Origin: Desulfobacterales bacterium
GTDB taxonomy: Bacteria > Desulfobacterota > Desulfobacteria > Desulfobacterales > JAEINQ01
Direction of reading: 5' to 3'
NCBI GenBank assembly: GCA_016342285.1
Contig: JAEINQ010000032.1
Coordinates: 1-64,000 of the forward strand
Length of the DNA: 64,000 bases
Positions 61,784 through 64,000 of the stretch are shown here, piece by piece. Each line of letters opens with the position of its first letter. Within the stretch, counting starts at the first letter, position 1. The position numbers were made by a program, and so were the translations under genes. The notes beneath the pieces were generated by a model. The model saw only the letters and a program-made list of their open reading frames with translations. It made no database searches and had not been told where the DNA came from.

Positions 61784-62305
61784 CTACCTCGCGTTTGATT
61801 TTCCATAGATCATTCTGGCGGTGAGCATGGCCGTGCCAAAAATCAGGGCACCGAAATAGAGTCCGCTGACAGCCGTCTGGGCCGAACCGGAAATAAACAG
61901 GCCGAGGGTGCAGCCACCGGCCAGCCGTGACCCGAAAAGGATCAAAAACCCGCCTAAAAAGGCAACGATATACCGGCGCAGCCGACTCGGGCCGAACCTC
62001 TTTTCCCATATTTCCGGGACATCGCGAACCGGTTCGGGAAATGTCCGCCCGGCGATAAACCCGCCGATGGCCATGCCCAGGACAAACGCCATCAGCCAGG
62101 AGCCGGGACCGGGGATCTGCCGGTAGTGCGCCTTGGCGGCGGCATAGCCTGGGGCCACGACCTGCAATACCCCTTTCAATGTGCTGACAAATCCGCTGGA
62201 CGATGCCGGCGGGCCAAAGGTGGCAAAGATAAATACGATAATGCCGGCCAGGGCCAGGGCCGCCGGGTAAATATTCCAATACGGTGTCTTGTTTTCAGCG
62301 ATCAT
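61784..62305 (-). CDS. YeeE/YedE-family transporter, N-terminal-half type
   Basis: A 173-residue membrane protein with about four to five hydrophobic segments and the family motif LAGGCTLGLFISG with a conserved Cys, matching the N-terminal half of YeeE/YedE transporters. With the following gene it forms the complete transporter, probably for thiosulfate or another sulfur compound. ATG 62305 has GGAGG nine bases upstream. ATG 62314 overlaps the rhodanese stop (ATGA) but is too close to that site. Confidence 0.86.
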   Translation of the reverse strand: MIAENKTPYWNIYPAALALAGIIVFIFATFGPPASSSGFVSTLKGVLQVVAPGYAAAKAHYRQIPGPGSWLMAFVLGMAIGGFIAGRTFPEPVRDVPEIWEKRFGPSRLRRYIVAFLGGFLILFGSRLAGGCTLGLFISGSAQTAVSGLYFGALIFGTAMLTARMIYGKSNAR

Positions 62306-62310
62306 CGTTG

Positions 62311-63393
62311 TCATCCTCCGCAAGAGATGTATCCGCCGGTTGTTTTCGGCCGGTTTTCCGCCCGGGGTTGCGCCGGGGTCGACCCGCCACCGCCCGCGGG
62401 AACACTCGCCCCGGGAAGGGCGCCGACCAGGGTGTTCGTCTTCGTCTCAACCGGAAAAAACAGCCGGTTGTTGCCCCACTCGAACCAGGACGCATCATAA
62501 AGGGCCACCTGCTCGAAGCCCATCAACCGAAGGACAAAGTAGGAAAACGATCCCCGGCGCCCGGAATGACAGTAGGTGATCACGCCGCGGTTGGGGTCGA
62601 GGCCGGCATACAGGGCCTGCAGCGCCGCATAGGACTTGATGTCCTTGCTCTCCGGGTCGGTCCAGTTCAGGGTGTAGTCGACGTTGACCGCGGTGGGTGC
62701 GTGACCCAGCTTCAAGGGACCGCCGTCAAGCCCTTTATTGGCCGCCTGGCCGGCATATTCATCCGCTGAACGCACGTCCAGGATCTGGTAAAACCGGTCC
62801 CCAAGACGCGACTGGACAAACGTGCCATCCACCTGCCGGTCCAGGCGCAGTTCCCCGAGCGAGGCCTGATAAAGCACGGGCGCGGCAACCCTTGGGGCCC
62901 GGACCGTTTCATACCCGGCGTCGGTCCATGCCTCGATTCCCCGTTCCAACACCTTCATGTCGGTATGCCCCAGCAGGTCCAGTACCCAGAAAACATAGGA
63001 CGACGTGGCCGCACCGTCCCGTTTCAGATTGTCGTAGAGGACCACGGTGTCGGTCCGGGTCACGCCGGCCCTGCCGAGGATTTCCTGGGACCGGTCGATC
63101 CCGATGAACGCCCCTCCGATGCCGCGGGCCGTGTCCGTTTCCTGGAACTGTTTCCACTCCAGATGGACGGCGCCGGGAATAAAGACATCACCGAGGTATT
63201 TGTCTTCCCGGACATCGACGATCACCAGGTTGGGGTCGTTGGCGTGTTGCTGCAACCACTGGGCCGTGACCAGAAAACGGCCATTGGGATACCCTGCCGC
63301 GGCCGGGGCACCAACTGACGCCAGCGCCCAGGAAACGCCGAGAATCAAAACCACGGCGATGATTCCAAATCGTAATGTCCGCTGTTGTTTCAT
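62311..63393 (-). CDS. exported tandem rhodanese (sulfurtransferase)
   Basis: A 360-residue exported protein with a signal peptide (about residues 1-33) and two rhodanese domains. The first (about 40-165) lacks the catalytic Cys (VVLYDNLKRDGAATSSYVF). The second (about 195-325) has the active-site loop ITYCHSGRRGSFSYFV with Cys. It would transfer sulfane sulfur, for example from thiosulfate, in the periplasm. Followed in the operon by split YeeE/YedE genes and a lipoprotein gene, a plausible thiosulfate uptake and processing unit. AGGAG lies close to ATG 63393. Confidence 0.93.
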   Translation of the reverse strand: MKQQRTLRFGIIAVVLILGVSWALASVGAPAAAGYPNGRFLVTAQWLQQHANDPNLVIVDVREDKYLGDVFIPGAVHLEWKQFQETDTARGIGGAFIGIDRSQEILGRAGVTRTDTVVLYDNLKRDGAATSSYVFWVLDLLGHTDMKVLERGIEAWTDAGYETVRAPRVAAPVLYQASLGELRLDRQVDGTFVQSRLGDRFYQILDVRSADEYAGQAANKGLDGGPLKLGHAPTAVNVDYTLNWTDPESKDIKSYAALQALYAGLDPNRGVITYCHSGRRGSFSYFVLRLMGFEQVALYDASWFEWGNNRLFFPVETKTNTLVGALPGASVPAGGGGSTPAQPRAENRPKTTGGYISCGG

Positions 63394-63551
63394 GACTCCT
63401 GCTCCTTGTAAACGGGTTGTATTTTTCTGTGGTCAACCGGGCAAAACCATTTTTTCGGGCTCGCAAAGCAGCTTGGCATTAATAGCGGTTTGGCCGCATT
63501 TCCGACATTGCCACCGTTCATTATTTACCCGGTTATGACATGACTTCGCTG

Positions 63552-63790
63552 TTTCATATGGGTAAAACGGTGCCGTCCAGGGCCAGGAGGGTGCCTTCGC
63601 GCGGCTCGGAACTGTCTGAGCCGCTTAGGGCCCGTTACCCCGGACAGAACCAAGTCCGGCCGCAAAGGCTTCTTAACAAGCCAAATTATGAGTCTTTTCT
63701 GCTGAAAGAGGGCGCTGTCCGGGGTTACAGGCGCTTGGCGACGAGTTTTTCGGGCCGCGAGAAGGCACCCTCCTGGCCTCCCACACGAAA
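63552..63790. repeat. nested palindromic element with two conserved boxes, copy 2
   Basis: Outer arms TTTCATATGGG (63552-63562) / CCCACACGAAA (63780-63790) and GGCCAGGAGGGTGCCTTC / GAAGGCACCCTCCTGGCC (about 63581-63598 and 63761-63778) are complementary. Box A (63610-63630) and box B (63734-63749, CTTGGCGACGAGTTTT) are almost identical to those at 32239 and 32365. The inner stem GTTACCCCGGACAG (63634-63647) / CTGTCCGGGGTTAC (63715-63728) has different sequence from copy 1 but is again complementary. It lies upstream of the rhodanese gene and has no coding feature. Confidence 0.75.
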
Positions 63791-64000
63791 TAGCGAGGAA
63801 CCGCATTTTTCGGGTCGGGCTAAAATGTCAACCACTTTCGCGGAACCGGATGTCTCCGGACCGTTACGTTATTGAAATATTGCCCGCCGGCCGGAGACAA
63901 CGCCCACGCCGACCGAAGACAGGCATCGACCCGTCCGGGTCAAAGTCCTCTATACCCCAAGATTGACGGCCCCGTATAAATCTAAACTTACCACACAAAG
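63791..64000. other. window end, no gene recognised
   Basis: The last 210 bases contain no convincing ORF, tRNA or terminator. A gene starting or ending beyond the window edge cannot be excluded. Confidence 0.4.

Overview
The window looks like a chromosomal stretch from a Gram-negative bacterium of the Desulfobacterota type (Desulfosarcina/Desulfatitalea-like sulfate reducers). This placement is inference from gene content, not from a marker gene. It has LpxC, TamA/TamB, an NtrY/NtrX pair followed by a DUF4390 gene, a NifA-like activator, a rhodanese with split YeeE/YedE transporters, high-GC coding sequence, and many dispersed palindromic intergenic repeats. I saw no tRNA, rRNA, CRISPR array or complete insertion sequence.

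Layout. 0.07-12.3 kb: a sugar catabolic locus. The minus-strand operon encodes a periplasmic binding protein, a DUF2291 lipoprotein, an ABC ATPase, a permease, an L-fucose/arabinose-type isomerase and a DeoR regulator. The divergent plus-strand operon encodes a two-subunit transketolase and an FGGY kinase, and a PfkB kinase follows. 12.3-16.3 kb: a VapBC-type toxin-antitoxin pair, endonuclease IV, shikimate kinase and DNA polymerase IV. 16.4-20.6 kb: a NifA-like sigma54 activator and a hybrid histidine kinase. 20.8-29.1 kb: the tryptophan biosynthesis genes in two convergent operons, gntR-trpB-trpA (+) and trpL-trpE-trpG-trpD-trpC-trpF (-). The trpEGDCF operon starts with a leader peptide carrying three consecutive Trp codons and a terminator hairpin, so it looks attenuation-controlled. 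29.1-34.5 kb: K+ channel, Pcm, DUF368 protein, LysR regulator, CoaD, RsmD. 34.7-40.4 kb: NtrX, NtrY, DUF4390, LpxC. 40.9-45.9 kb: comM followed by an island of three toxin-antitoxin modules (HicAB, MntA-HepT, RelBE-like) separated by decayed comM fragments, then RNase HI. 46.3-51.4 kb: SulP transporter with STAS and cyclic-nucleotide-binding domains, GAF protein, GAPDH, SDR oxidoreductase. 51.5-58.8 kb: TamA and TamB. 58.9-63.4 kb: DUF3783 protein, CorA, a lipoprotein, two YeeE/YedE halves and a tandem rhodanese.

The points most worth a second look are these: (1) the trp leader/attenuator, with a candidate antiterminator that fits the classical stalling model; (2) a palindrome shared by the promoters of both trp operons, one of which encodes a GntR regulator; (3) two copies (about 32.2-32.4 and 63.6-63.8 kb) of a nested palindromic element with two conserved sequence boxes inside non-conserved but complementary stems; (4) a family of small hairpin repeats that sit exactly at gene ends and often supply the stop codon; (5) the sugar locus, whose enzyme set resembles the transketolase route for D-apiose; (6) the comM fragments between toxin-antitoxin modules; and (7) 29 copies of a 9-bp repeat that begin at the trpD stop codon and stay in frame with it.
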